DNA of 33,706 nucleotides from Setomelanomma holmii (lineage: Eukaryota; Ascomycota; Dothideomycetes; Pleosporales; Phaeosphaeriaceae), in contig ML978356.1 of NCBI GenBank assembly GCA_010015745.1, positions 1 to 33,706 of the forward strand, read 5' to 3'. Both the position numbers and the translations under genes were made by a program. Every line of letters starts with the position of its first letter. Within the stretch, counting starts at the first letter, position 1. Shown here one piece after another: positions 1 through 11,253 of the stretch. Under the pieces are notes generated by a model that ran no database searches, was not told where the DNA came from, and saw only the letters and a list, made by a program, of their open reading frames with translations.

Positions 1-122
1 GCTCTGTTCGTGATGACCTCTTACCAGGCCATCAGCAGCGTCTGTTTACATGACATATTTATGATCCAGTTCAGGTAAGAGGTGCTTGATAAGATGAGGA
101 AGCAGCATCAGACCACCAGCAT

Positions 123-669
123 GTGGCACACGTGATGCGCTCCTCTCATAAACCGTCACACCAACATTACGACGGCAATGTCAAAGCCGCATATCTACAC
201 ATCAGTGATGTCATTCATCAGTATTCCAACAAAACCCTCGGCACTATCCTAGACCCTGTACTGGAATTATACATACGCCTCTGTGCCCTCAAGAATCCAA
301 GTCACGCTGAACTCATCCACGTTCACCCACAAATCACAGAACATATTCGTGGCGCGCACAACATCACCCGCCAATTCCACGCAGGCGAATATGCATGGAC
401 GATCACCGAGCCCATGGCCTCTATCAAAACAGGGATTAAAAGGTCCATGTTGCCATGCAGGACACGAAGGCTGGCAAGATGCGGGGATGAGGGTGCATGT
501 GTAGATGGTGGAGGAATGTGTTCGGGAATTAGGACAGTGGAAGGATGGGCCGAGGGAGATTGATGGGTGTGGTGGGCTGGAGAGGAGGGTGGTAAAGGAG
601 AGAGTAGTAGTGCTTAGGTTGGCGGCGGTGATTTTGCACTGGTTCTTGTTGGGGAATGGGAGTTTTTGA
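123..669 (+). pseudogene. possible decayed coding relic
   Basis: I do not recognise the family. The frame at 123-563 gives a protein-like stretch over roughly its first 100 codons, then degenerates into Gly/Arg/Cys-rich sequence. In the +1 frame a second protein-like stretch begins at ATG 505, directly after a TAG at 502-504, and runs to TGA 667-669; it contains ECVRELGQWKDG followed by a hydrophobic helix-like end (VVLRLAAVILHWFLLG). One frameshift plus one stop codon would therefore separate two plausible pieces of one protein. The alternative is chance open frames or a spliced gene whose introns I cannot place. No start context, domain or neighbour supports a function. Confidence 0.2.
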
Positions 670-3600
670 TGGGTAAGTAGATTGTAGCACTGGCTTGAGT
701 AGGCGTGTTTGGTTCTAATGGCAATACTATGGGGTGATACAGGATGTCACCGAATAACCCACCACCGTTGGAGAGCCTTTGTGCTGATCTGTGGGGGAGG
801 TTATGATCACGAGTCCAAGGTACAACCAATTCACTTGGTGATCGTGGAATCGAAGATGATACCAGCAATGACTAATCGTCCAATGAAGTTTATCTTTACG
901 AGGCGTTGCTATAGCTATCTACGTATAGTATCATAAGTGGCTCCTTCACATTCACATCGCAGGCCTTAGTCGAATTAACCAATTGAATTGGTCGGGCATC
1001 GATCCAGTGTTGCATTCGCGTCTACTCGGCTGACTTGATATACCTTGTGCTGAAGTGATCCATTTTCGGCTAAGTGAGGTGGCCTTGTGCATCGATTTCG
1101 TGTTCTTGGCATTCGTGAATTGTGAAATTTCAATATACTTCATGTCAAGGTCCTCGCTGGAGTTTACTGCTCGGGCATCATTCTCTTTCATAAAGTTCCA
1201 CTCGCGCTCTGCGATCCGTTGTTTCCTGATCGCGAACTTTGATACAGACTTTACCAATGTGTAGAATGCGGCTCCGCCATACGTGTTTACTCAGGCGTCA
1301 AAGAGACATCCTCAAAGCCTCTTGTCAGGGCACCTACATTGCAAGATGTTCCCACATAGGGCATGAAGACCTCCAACTTTACGATTTTTCACTCTCTGGT
1401 CCACTGACCAGCTTAGGGCACTGCTCGACCAGTGAGCCGTAAAAGCAGCGTTGAAGCCATCGCAGACGCGGCTGAACATAGTTTTGAGGCTAAGCCACCT
1501 GAAGACTTCTGCAGGACGGATGCCCAGGTCAGGCTCACATCCTGGGTCTATCCTTGCCGTGTTGGGCGACTGCCGGGTGGGAGATGTCAGCGGCATAGGA
1601 AGACATCCTATAGGTCTGTGGAAACCAGTCGAAGGGGGAAGGAGACACCTATCGGCGAAGATTTCGAGCAAGGTTCGAGTTCGTGAAGTCTATGGGAGCG
1701 CAGTGATGCCATGGTGCTCCGCTGTTGCATAGGTCTGTAGACTTACCGATTTAGGGTACAGTGTGACTTCAAGATGGATGTTCGTCATAGTCTGTACTAT
1801 GGCTCGTAGAAGGTCTATCAAAACCTTCACATAGAGTCTTACTCAGCTTAGCGATACCATCCGCCAAGATGGTGGTATAAAGTTCCAAATTCTCCGCCAT
1901 AGTGTGCGGCTAGGTGGCCCCGGTCCGTGCCTCAATGAACTAAAATCAAACGTTACTGGCAGATCACGGAGTGTTGCCGTGCGCTTCCTATGGACTGAAA
2001 AAATCGAGCTATCAATTGGTGGATTAGAAGAGTGCTTGAGTTGTGGTTGTGGGGTCGCATTGAGTGTGCGCCACGAGGCAATGATAGTTCGGCATGGCAT
2101 GAGTTGATGTCGTCATGAAGTTAAGGCTGTACCAGTCTACAACACCGGAGCCGTGAATCGATATTTTTGTGGCAGACTAAGGCTTCCAAACCTTTTGTTC
2201 TCGTTCTCTCTCGGTATCCCAGTCCCTACCCAATGACGGGATTTTGGTACTCTGATAGCCCATGTGGTGGGTACCGGGTATTAGCTGCCTTGAACCAACA
2301 TATGTATACTAAAGAACTTCCGATTACCTTAGATTACCGAATTATGCCTTGCACTACCAGAACACGTTGAGTTTTCGGCAATGCAAAGCCGCCCAATCGT
2401 GTTTCCATGAAGCGTGTCCACGGTGGTGGTTGCGATCGACTTTCTCAAGGGTTGCGCAGCCTGCCTTGGATCATTGCATCCTTCGGAAAGCGTGGAGGAC
2501 TACGGCTTTCTTATCCGGAATATCGATTCGAGTCTGCAGGCGGCAAGCTGCACGACATATGGGCATCGAATACGGCTGGCTTTGCCCCTCCACGCAGTAA
2601 GCAGCCTCTGGTGGCTTGCAAAAATTCCGTCAATCAAACGACTCGGGGGACGCGCAACGACTGGCGCAAAAGTTCAAACTTTGCTTTTTTCCACACTTGT
2701 CAGACGGCACATGTTGAAGAGGGGTGCAGTAGCCCATCGGTACTTAGTGATCGACCCGCATGCGGCTTGACCACACAAGATACTAGTGTTGAGATCGACA
2801 ATTCCTGAGGCTGCAAGCCATGCAGTAGCTTGGACTGGGTTGTAAGTTCTGCTCGCTTCAATACAAGCGGACGGGACTCGGGAGATCAAAGACTCTCGGC
2901 ATCGAAAACGTGGAGTTGAGTTTGACCTCGGCCCGATATTGTGGATGCTGTACACAGGACGATGATTGTCTGATGTTCGTGGCTAATTGGCTGTTTGAAG
3001 TAGCGGGTACGACACCCTTCAATATGCTTAGCAAGGTGACCTCACTGGCTACTGCCATGACCGATCGCTTCGTGTGAAGCAAGGGTGTCACTACCACGTA
3101 ATAAGGTACCGAATTCCTGTCATTGCATATTTTCAATCTCAGATGCCATCCCCGTTTTGCTGGTTTCCCCGAGGTCCGGTGTGTGAAACAACAGAGCTAC
3201 ATGACAAATGCGGCTACGGGGTTGCACAGCATGATTCATCGGCGACAGCTCGGTCATGCTAGCTTGCCCATATTCAATGCTTGACCTTGTCTGAGTTTCA
3301 TCACGAGCACACCGATTGCTCTCAATATCGCTATCGCACGTAATGGGCATAGATTGCTTAGCGCTCGAGAGCTGCATGAGCATGGGTGAGCGATTCTGAA
3401 AAGAGAACGATGTCTGCATTTTGAGGCACTGAGCAAGTCGTAACAAAGAGTGGATATAGTACAAGGGTCGTTTCTAAAAGTCGAAACTGAAACTCCGTGA
3501 TTGTGAAGAAATAAACATAGTCTCAAGTAATTAGCACAAACAAGTCCCACGCTGCGTCACAGTTGCTACGATGCATTTTGATTGACACCCTGAATGGAGG

Positions 3601-3733
3601 AACTCGAGAAATCGTACAAATACAGTGCGCCATGAAAGACCACCTCGTCTAACTTTACGAAAGTCGTCGAAATCGGGGAAGCAATGCTCATGCTTGTACC
3701 GAAATGCTGAGACAATAGCTCCATTGGAGTAGC

Positions 3734-3765
3734 AGCACTTTTTTTTTCGTGGGAAGAAAAGTGCT
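3734..3765. repeat. short inverted repeat (9-bp stem)
   Basis: AGCACTTTT at 3734-3742 is followed by its exact complement AAAAGTGCT at 3757-3765, with a 14-nt loop containing a T-run. It lies about 210 bp downstream of the transcription factor's stop codon, so it could sit in that 3' UTR, but no known 3'-end element is implied. Confidence 0.35.
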
Positions 3766-3975
3766 CGTTTATTGTTCGACAGCCCGAGGCGTTGAGTGCT
3801 TCATCCCTCCGATCATCTTCAGAATTCTTCCCACTGGTCCGTCCACTAGGCTAATTGACTGTGTGACCTTCTGGAAGATGACAGCTTGAGGAACTCAAGC
3901 GAGCGGAATCTTCGGGACGCCGGTCATGGACAGTGAAAGCAAGTGAGACCATGAAGCTGTTCGCAATCGCAGTGA

Positions 3976-6952
3976 CTACTGAGCGTTAAGATATTGGTGA
4001 CGACTGAATTGTGCCACAACATCGAAAAGTGTCTGATCCTCGACATTGTAGACTGCATCATCGTTGCCGAATGCCGTCTCAAGTCCGTCGTTGAGTTTCC
4101 AGGATTGGCCGTGGCTACCATTCCTCACACCCTGTCCCTCTTGCACCGCAATGTCCGTTAATTGCTTCAAACGATTTGATATCGCCTTCTGCTGGGCACG
4201 TGCAGACGCCCAGAAACTCGCAAGCTCATCGATACAGCTCACTGTGGTACCAACAGTCTCAATGAGGCTGGGCAGTGATGAGAAGGTCCCGGCTGCTGTA
4301 AGGACATCGATGGAGAGCATGAGTGCATAGCCGGGGAATGGCGTGGAGAAGAGGAATTCTGAAGCAGCCGTCGGCGGCAGACGTTGCTGACGGTTGACTG
4401 AAGCTAGCGAGTGCATCATCAAGACGAATTTGGACGCATGGCGCATAGCGTGCTCAACGTTTCGTCGGAGCTTATCAGCCGGCATTGCACTGACGCGAAC
4501 ATGCCGATTGAGTCGAATTATTGCCGCGTGGTATAATGCATGGAGTGACATGAAGGTTCCTGCGTAACCCTCGATAATGCTGTTGTCGAGATTGTTTTGG
4601 GTATCTTGAAAATTGGGTGGTAGAATACTGTGCCATGCCTCCAGTCTTTCGAGAGTCCTCGTGTAGAAGCGTTCATAATTCTGTTCGTAGCCGTTCGATG
4701 GTCGGCGAACTGCTCGACCAGTGAAAGTAAGCACATCGCCCCACAGAGCGGATATCAGACACAGGTAGGCCATGTGTCCCAAGCGATGGTGAGAAAGGCT
4801 GTGCCCACTCAGTATGTCCACGTCATAATAAGGAGTATCGCAAGGTGTCGATGCCTCGTACATGTCATCTGGGCTTGGGAGTCGCACGTAAGTATCCTCC
4901 ATACTGATAACGAAAAGAGTTCCCCCAAAGAAGCCGTTATACCGCTGTTGTTGTGTCAAATTAAGAGAGGTTGTCGGCTTCGTCACATCGTAACTTACAT
5001 CCATCAGGAGCCCAGACCAGAAGGTACGACGGCAACACTCTTCATAGGTCCAGCGATCGAAGCCAAAGTCCAGGTCGGGGTTATTTTCGGCCATGTCCTG
5101 GACACCTTCTTCAGTATTAAGTTTCAGCGCACTGATGGCTCTCAGTCCCGCGCCGCAAAAGTCCCACGCCTCTTGTGACTTTCCCCGTGCAAAAAGGTAT
5201 AGAGCGAGCATGAGCCGACTCTGACATAGCTGCAAGGTAAATCTGCCGAAACGCTTCTCTGCCGCATAGGACGCGACTGCTGCAAAGCGTCTTCCAAGAG
5301 CGCGTTTATCCGGATCGGCAGAGAAAAGTGAGCCCATAGCCAGGACCGAGTACAGGAGCATTAGTTGATCCTGATTCTTCTCGCGATTGGATTCTACCCA
5401 TGCCATGAAAGGCCGGCGAGGAAACATTCCATAGGTCGCACGTCCGGCGTGGAGGAAGTACAGGTCCAACAGATGTGTCGTGAGTCCAGGGTCTGTTTCG
5501 TAGGGGTCTTGCTCCCATTGGAGAGCCAACTGGTCCTGGTAAGAGCCACGCCTGGGGTCGTCCACGCCCTGCTCGTTCCCGAAACCGCTCCAATCTGAGT
5601 CCAGCGAATGTACCGACATATCTCTCAAAGGCGCAATGGATGTTGGTCGGATGTGGCGAGACTTGAAAGGAGTTCCAGCATTCCAGGTTTCCACTTTTCT
5701 CGAATATTCTCGAGGCTCGCCGGGAGCTCTGCTTCTGTCGGGACTGATTGCGGTGTTGAGTACTTCTGAGGATGGGTTCTTAAAGAGCGGCGCGGAACTC
5801 GATGGCGATGTCTCTCCGGATGCATTGCTCATGCCCGCCTGGTTGAGGCCACTGCTATTGGTCAGTATTGGCATTGAGTGATACAGTCCGCAAGTTCATT
5901 AACCTGAATCACTTAAGTCAATGCAGGGGGTCCCACTGTGTGAAGAAAAGATGGGATAGAGACTTGGCAAGGACATACCCTCTGCAGACACGCTGTGACT
6001 TCGCGCACTGGTGGCACTTCGGATAGCCAGGTTCGCATTTAATCTTCTTCTCACGACAAGTAAGACATGCCTGTGCTAATCGCTTGCGTGGTTTCCCGGC
6101 CTTTGTGATACCCCACGATGGATTGACTGGTTCACCATCGATGATGGCGCGACAATATGTGCCATCCTCATAAATGTAGCATAGCCCTTCGCCAGGCATC
6201 TCGCGCTGCCCGATACATCGCGAAGAACGTACTGGCGCTCGTGAAGAGCCATCAATGCGTCGTCTGACAGGCCTGCTAGCGTCTCCGAAGTCATCTTGAA
6301 CTGCTTGATGCGTAAGTGTACCTGCGGGATCTGATGCCGCAGATTGTGGTCGAAAACCTTTGCTTGTCTCTTCACTGTGTTGCGAAGGATGTGCAAAGCT
6401 GCCACGGCGATGCAAATCTATCTGTTTAGCGCTGAACGCTGAACCTGGTGTAGAGGAAGCTGCGGATTGGGCATCGGTGTTTGTGGTAGAGTGGGCTTGT
6501 CGTTGGTGGTGGTATGGTGTTTGAGAAGTAATAGCATTATGCTCGGAATAACCGTGGGTGTAGCCGTCGAAGTCATGCCGTCTTTTCAAGGTTGGGCTAG
6601 CAGATTCGTAGCGAGTAGAAATGCCGTGCGCGTATTGAGAGCTGCCTGAACGTAGTGGTGGATCAGACAACTTCTTGTCGAGTAGTTCAGGTTCCAGAAG
6701 GGTGCGAAGACTCGGTAATTGTTGCGCATTGGACTGGCTTCCGCTGGGATCCCTTGGGCGAACATGTTGACCTGGTGCGAGAATCTCGGGCCGAGAGGTT
6801 AGGGCATGAGCTGATGAATATGAGCTGTAAGAGGGTGGAGGTCCCCGGTGTGAGGGAAGACCAGGCGGGCGACTCATGTTGACGAGCATAGCAGTGGGAG
6901 TGGATGAGTCTTGATGTTCGCCGCTTGGAGTGGGATGACTTCCACGGTACAT
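3976..6952 (-). CDS. Zn2Cys6 transcription factor with fungal-specific TF domain
   Basis: Nuclear DNA-binding regulator, about 949 aa from two exons: 6952-5979 and 5851-3976. The 127-nt intron (GTATGT donor, GCAG acceptor) splits the glycine codon right after the zinc cluster and joins the frames exactly. The Zn2Cys6 cluster is complete with canonical spacing: Cys 296, 299, 306, 313, 316 and 323 (CLTCREKKIKC...). Unusually it lies mid-protein, after about 290 Ser/Pro/His-rich residues, and is preceded by a compact Cys-containing block (GEGLCYIYEDGTYCRAI, then AGKPRKRLAQ). The second exon carries the fungal-specific TF domain (PF04082-like, about residues 443-770), with LLDLYFLHAGRATYGMFPRR near its start and an EECCRRTFWSGLLMDV segment. 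The open frame reaches 6979 but that codon is TTG; the first ATG is 6952, and ATG 6877 (GTCAACATG) has better context, so the start is uncertain. Target genes cannot be inferred. Confidence 0.88.
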
Positions 6953-9153
6953 TCGTTGACCGACCACATGGGGGACCAAGAATGAGCAACAGATATAGCT
7001 AGGGTACTTTAGGATTCAGGCACCGCGCCAGGCTTGTCACTGATGCAGCCACGGCATCAGCTCGCATTCAGAGTGTCGGGCATAAGGAGGTACGTGAGGA
7101 AGACGAACTGTGACTAGCGAACAGAGGCCAATTGCGTGCGTCTGGCCTGCAATAGAATGTCCGCTGCGAGGTATTGCAGTCACAAGGTTCCGGAAGATAG
7201 ACCATAGAATCAACAGTCCGTGCAGGGCTGACGTCTGACGACTATCCGCTGCACTTCCGGGAGATGCTGGACCGCAACCGGAGGGCAGCAGGGCTTGTAA
7301 GAGCGTAGGTAGGGTTGTTGGGCGTTACGGGGAAGGACTTACATACAAGCACAGAGCAAGTGTGTGCGGCGCAGACGGCACTCTAGGTGCAAAGAATGGC
7401 TGGGCATGCAGCAAGCTCAGCTGCAACAGGCTGTTGGCCGAATGAAGGATAATAGCAATAAATACGATAATGCCGGGTAGCAACGATCAGAGTAGATGGA
7501 CCACGGTGGGAAATCGTGCTGCGCCAGAGCCGGGACAGACCCTTGAAGTTTGACGTCTCCAGGGAAGAACGACCGCCGCGGCGTCCACAAAAAGTATGTG
7601 AGCTATTATGCCAGTAGTGTGAAGTAACGAACTGCCAGGAACATGGTCGTGGAGCTTTTGCTGTTTGAGACCCGAAGAACCTGGAACGCGCCCGGGGTGG
7701 TCAGCGAGCCGGACAGGCAATATTGGTGCGATATCGAGTAGCTGCAGCGCGGCAGAGAGAAACCTTCTGCAGGTTGCGTGAGGTGCTGCGTAGCGTGTTT
7801 GGCCTGCTGCGAGATGCACAGTGATGCAGGACACTGCAGTAGTCCTCTGAAATACGGCGATGAATTGGCGCGTGGGCAGTTATGAGATGCCTCTTAGCCC
7901 CCAGATCTAAACAGGCGGCATCCCCCGACTCTGACCAACCGCAGGCGTCCGCTGACGACTGGCGCCGATCATGCAGATGTGGGAGAGGCGACGGGATGCA
8001 GCGAACAGTCTGTCCTTGTATTTTGCCGAAACTAATTCTCCAGACCTGGCAGCGGGTTTGCAACGCCCTCAAGGCTTCGCCAGCCAATTAGCTCCACACA
8101 GATTGACAATGGCAGGCTAGATGCAGCTAATGGAACGCGGTGTGGTCTGTCCTCAGCAGCCGTTCCGGCCAGCGTAGACGATGCTTCGCGCTGCTCCACA
8201 AGTGCAAATACGGTAAGCAGCCAGTGCAGACAACAATGCGACCGAGAGGTAAGGCGCCGGCTGGCGGCCCTTGTCGCCAGGACCGTGTCCTCAACACAAC
8301 GAGAAAGGGACGTCAAAGCCAGCTGAAGACAGAGTGTCGACCCCAATAGCATCCTCCAATAGCGGGTGTACAAGTACAGGTGCCCTTCCCCACTAAAGCG
8401 GCACCAAGTCCGATCGGAAGCTCTTCGCAGCAGCCGTTGAGCAGCAGAGCCATCTCGATCCGGCCGGTGGATCCTGTTCTCTTCCCGGCTCCCCTAAGTC
8501 AGCGCTGCTCCTTTGCGTGCATGGGGCGCATTCTTGGCTTGCGCCAAAAGAGACCCAGGCCTTGCTGTCGGTTTCCCATGCATGCAGCAGTCAAATTCAT
8601 GCGTGTGCTGGAGCATAAGAGGCTTGCTAAGGGCAGCGGACGTGATTAGGAGCCTTCCTTTTGGTCCTACAATGGCTCCACCCGCGATAGCGTACCGTTG
8701 TAAAGTACACCCGCGTAAATGAAGATGCGTACGCGAAGTGAGTTTCGCTGCCGTTGAGGCTGTCAACTGTCGATCCAGGTGGCGCATGCACGCTTCCGAC
8801 ATGTGCAAGTTGGTGATGACGCCCACGATGACTGCATGCCCGTCACGGGAGCCGAGCACACACGCTACGGCAAATGAGCGGATGGACCGAGATGCAGCAG
8901 ATCGACATCGAACGCTCAAGCGAGGTGTCACCGTCGGTCTCGCGAGGTTTGAATGTTGGAGGTTGAAGGATGGCAGATGAAATCATGTGATGTGCCAAGC
9001 CGCTTACGTGATTAGTGCATGCCTCAACTTCAACCTCAGCGATGTGTTGAGAAGTGTATTTTGCGACACCGTGCATGCAGCAGCACATCCATCACGTCTT
9101 TCTTAGCGCATCAGGTCTAACGTGCATCACAGACGTATCCTTAATCTGGCAGC
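6953..9153. promoter_or_regulatory. long divergent intergenic region
   Basis: About 2.2 kb separates the start codons of the transcription factor (-) and the WW-domain gene (+), so it should contain both promoters and 5' UTRs. No open frame in it looks like protein. The WW-proximal part (8580-9078) has five copies of the palindrome GCATGC at 8580, 8784, 8834, 9017 and 9073. I see no clear TATA box. A further upstream exon of the transcription factor cannot be excluded. Confidence 0.4.
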
Positions 9154-10046
9154 ATGTCAGTCGACGGCAGCGATGAGAAGGATGCGCGCGCACCCTCGCC
9201 GCCTGCAGTCGCGCCAGCTGGTGACAGCACCAACATCGAAAGTGGCACCCCATCAGTGAAAGAAAGCGCCATGCCGACCGACAGGATGGTAGCCGTCAGT
9301 ACAAGCGCCGATCCGCCTCTGCCCTGCGAAGATGCGCCGCCTCTTCCTGACGAGCCTCCACCCAACGAGGAGGACGATGGCTGGCAGCCGCTGTACGATC
9401 AAACAGCACAGGCTTGGTACTTCTACAACAGCAGAACTGGGGTCTCGCAGTGGGAGAACCCGCGTGTGCTCACGGCCACAACGAACACTTATGCATCGTA
9501 CGACAGGTTTGCTAACTTCAATCATTTCATTTGTCCTTACCAGGCCTAATACGTAAATACTCCAGGAACCCTATCAGCGGTGCAACTTTGCCGACAAGCT
9601 CAGGTGCGCCTGGCACAAGCTCTCCTTCCAAGCGTAAGTGGGGAGGCTACAATCCAGCAATCCACGGTAGCTACGATCCCAATGCCGACTACGCCCGAGA
9701 GGCTGAAGAGGAGGACGAAGAAGAAGAAGAAGTGGACACACCTGCGGCCGTTGCTGGTGTGCCGGGCGTCGGAACTCCTGGATACGTCGCCCAGGCTAAC
9801 TTCAACCGCTTCACGGGCAAGTTCCAGCAAGCGGACGTTGGTCCTGAGTTGCACAATGATTCCAACAAGAGCAAGAGGCAGTTAAATGCTTTCTTCGACG
9901 TAGATGCTGCTGCCAACAGCCACGACGGCCGTAGTCTCAAGGCAGAGCGTCGCGGCAAGATCCTGTCTAAAAAGGAGCTGAAGGCATACAAGGAGAAGCG
10001 TCACAGTAGAAAGGAAGAGAAGCGCCGTGCCTGGCTGCGAGACTGA
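9154..10046 (+). CDS. WW-domain protein
   Basis: Predicted 277 aa from exons 9154-9506 and 9566-10046. The 59-nt intron (GTTTGC donor, CTAAT branch, TCCAG acceptor) splits an Arg codon and gives a clean junction YASYDR|NPISG. The N-terminus is Pro/Ser-rich; the WW domain spans about residues 75-104 with signature Trp77 and Trp100, the aromatic run WYFY and Pro103, so it should bind Pro-rich ligands. After the intron come KRKWGGYNPAIHGSYDPNAD, an acidic run (EEEDEEEEEVD) and a Lys/Arg-rich C-terminus (KKELKAYKEKRHSRKEEKRR) that could be a nuclear localisation or RNA-binding tail. Fungal proteins of this layout are generally uncharacterised; a nuclear or RNA-processing role is inference from the basic tail. 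It converges tail-to-tail on the ankyrin gene. Confidence 0.9.
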
Positions 10047-10591
10047 TGCCTTCGGGTGGTAAGGGAAAAGTGATAACGAACGATTTCAATATGTCCACTA
10101 ATGCAGCGTAGGTATCAGTAACTTTTGGCGTTTGAGTGAGACCTGGCGTAAGTCGCGGCATGGAACTCAAAGGAGGATTGATCATGGCGTTGGCTTGACC
10201 AGCCTTCTCGCACACTTGCCTTGCGCAATGCGGACCTTGAGCGTTGTACTTGTGAAATTTTACCCGTCATCTATGTAGACGGCCACTATCTGGGACCTCC
10301 CTGCCAATGGCAAGGGTCCTGCGCCCATTCGCTAGCAGGGGCTAGAGCGGTCATCTGCTGAGTGGTATCTATAAAGTCTAATACATCCATTTACAGACCT
10401 CTATCCATCAAATCATCGCATCAACTCTCAACTGTGTCGGTACTGGCCTGATGATTTCGCCCCACGCGGCAGGACCTTCCTCGTGGGCAGCCTGCAGTGA
10501 GCCAGTCGCTGTCGACAGCCGCAGTGGTCCCTTGCAGGGTGCGGACATGTCAGCAATATAGCAGTGATTGTTGCCAAGCTTTTAGACTCGT
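10047..10591. other. convergent 3' intergenic region
   Basis: Holds the 3' UTRs of the WW-domain gene (+) and the ankyrin-repeat gene (-). Frames here are short and continue antisense into the flanking genes; I see no further gene. Confidence 0.5.
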
Positions 10592-11253
10592 TCAACCGTC
10601 CTGCGAGGCGTCCTTCCCGGTCTTCATATCCTCCATCTGCTTCCTCACCCCTTCTACCGCAGTTGTGCTTCCTCCCGAGGTATCTTTGTCGTCGCCATCC
10701 ATATCCTCGTCCGCATTGTCTGTCGGTTGACCCGCCTGACCGATGCCGTTTTCGAGCTCTTCTACCGCCCCAAGCAGCCAATCCACGACATCCTTCTTAT
10801 CGTTGATCTCTGCTTCGAATACTGCGTCGTGACCCGCTCGATTGATAATCATGACATCGGCGCCTGTTTCGATCAAGAGCTTCACGCACTCTAGATGTCC
10901 ATTCAGTGCCGCCCAGTGCAAAGGGGTGTTTCCGGCCTCGTTGACGGCGTTGATGAGTTCAGGTGCCGGCTTTTCTGCAACTGTAGAGAAAAGAAGCTTG
11001 ATCACATCTGGGTTCACATCAGCCATGTTCTTTAGAGTTTCCTTCACGATACTGTACCAAGGTGTCCATTTGCTGCAGCATAATGTAGGGCGCCATTCTT
11101 CGAGAAAGGGTCTATGGCCGCAGTGACCAATTCCGCACTGGATCGCTTCGACTGCCCTGAGAGTGCGGAGAGATATGACGCTAATTCGGATGCTTCATTC
11201 GCTCGCGCCAGGTAGAGGATCTCGTCTACTGCATCCTCGTCTAGGGTTGCCAT
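10592..11253 (-). CDS. YAR1: ankyrin-repeat protein, Yar1-like
   Basis: Predicted 203 aa, close to yeast Yar1 (200 aa), a chaperone that binds newly made ribosomal protein uS3 (Rps3) and helps 40S assembly. Exons are 11253-11058 and 11007-10592. The 50-nt intron (GTACAG donor, CTGAT branch, CCCAG acceptor) restores a textbook ankyrin repeat across the junction: ALHYAAANGHL|DVIKLLFST. Repeats: about 52-80, 88-119 (GNTPLHWAALNGHLECVKLL) and a weaker third 121-145 (GHDAVFEAEINDKKDVVDWL). The tail is acidic (DEDMDGDDKD). I chose ATG 11253 because its context CAACAAACATGGC is ideal; an in-frame ATG at 11298 would add 15 residues. Family assignment rests on length, the N-terminal EILYLARANE helix and the repeat pattern; another small ankyrin protein is possible. 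Confidence 0.82.

Larger units (their letters stand above)
1..3975. other. gene-poor left flank with broken reading frames
   Basis: No intact gene is visible. Bases 1-78 (+) are open with a fairly natural hydrophobic reading and end at TAA 76-78, overlapping a donor-like CAG|GTAAGA at 72-80; this could be the tail of a gene entering from the left, but 25 open codons is weak evidence. ACCTCTTACC (16-25) and GGTAAGAGGT (74-83) form a 10-bp inverted repeat. Bases 123-669 hold a possible gene relic (separate entry). From 700 to 3900 all frames on both strands are short and mutually exclusive, and none matches a family I know. The part next to 3976 is the 3' flank of the minus-strand transcription factor. 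Confidence 0.5.

Noticed and set aside
1672..1690. GGTTCGAGTTC resembling a tRNA B box
   Set aside because: No A box at the right distance and no cloverleaf could be drawn from the flanking bases.
2349..2808. Three overlapping plus-strand frames of 83-133 codons
   Set aside because: All three frames are open over the same bases, none has a domain, good start context or splice signals that would connect it, so they are probably chance.
4630..5178. 182-codon plus-strand frame
   Set aside because: It lies wholly antisense to the fungal TF domain of the transcription factor, and its composition is that of a shadow frame.
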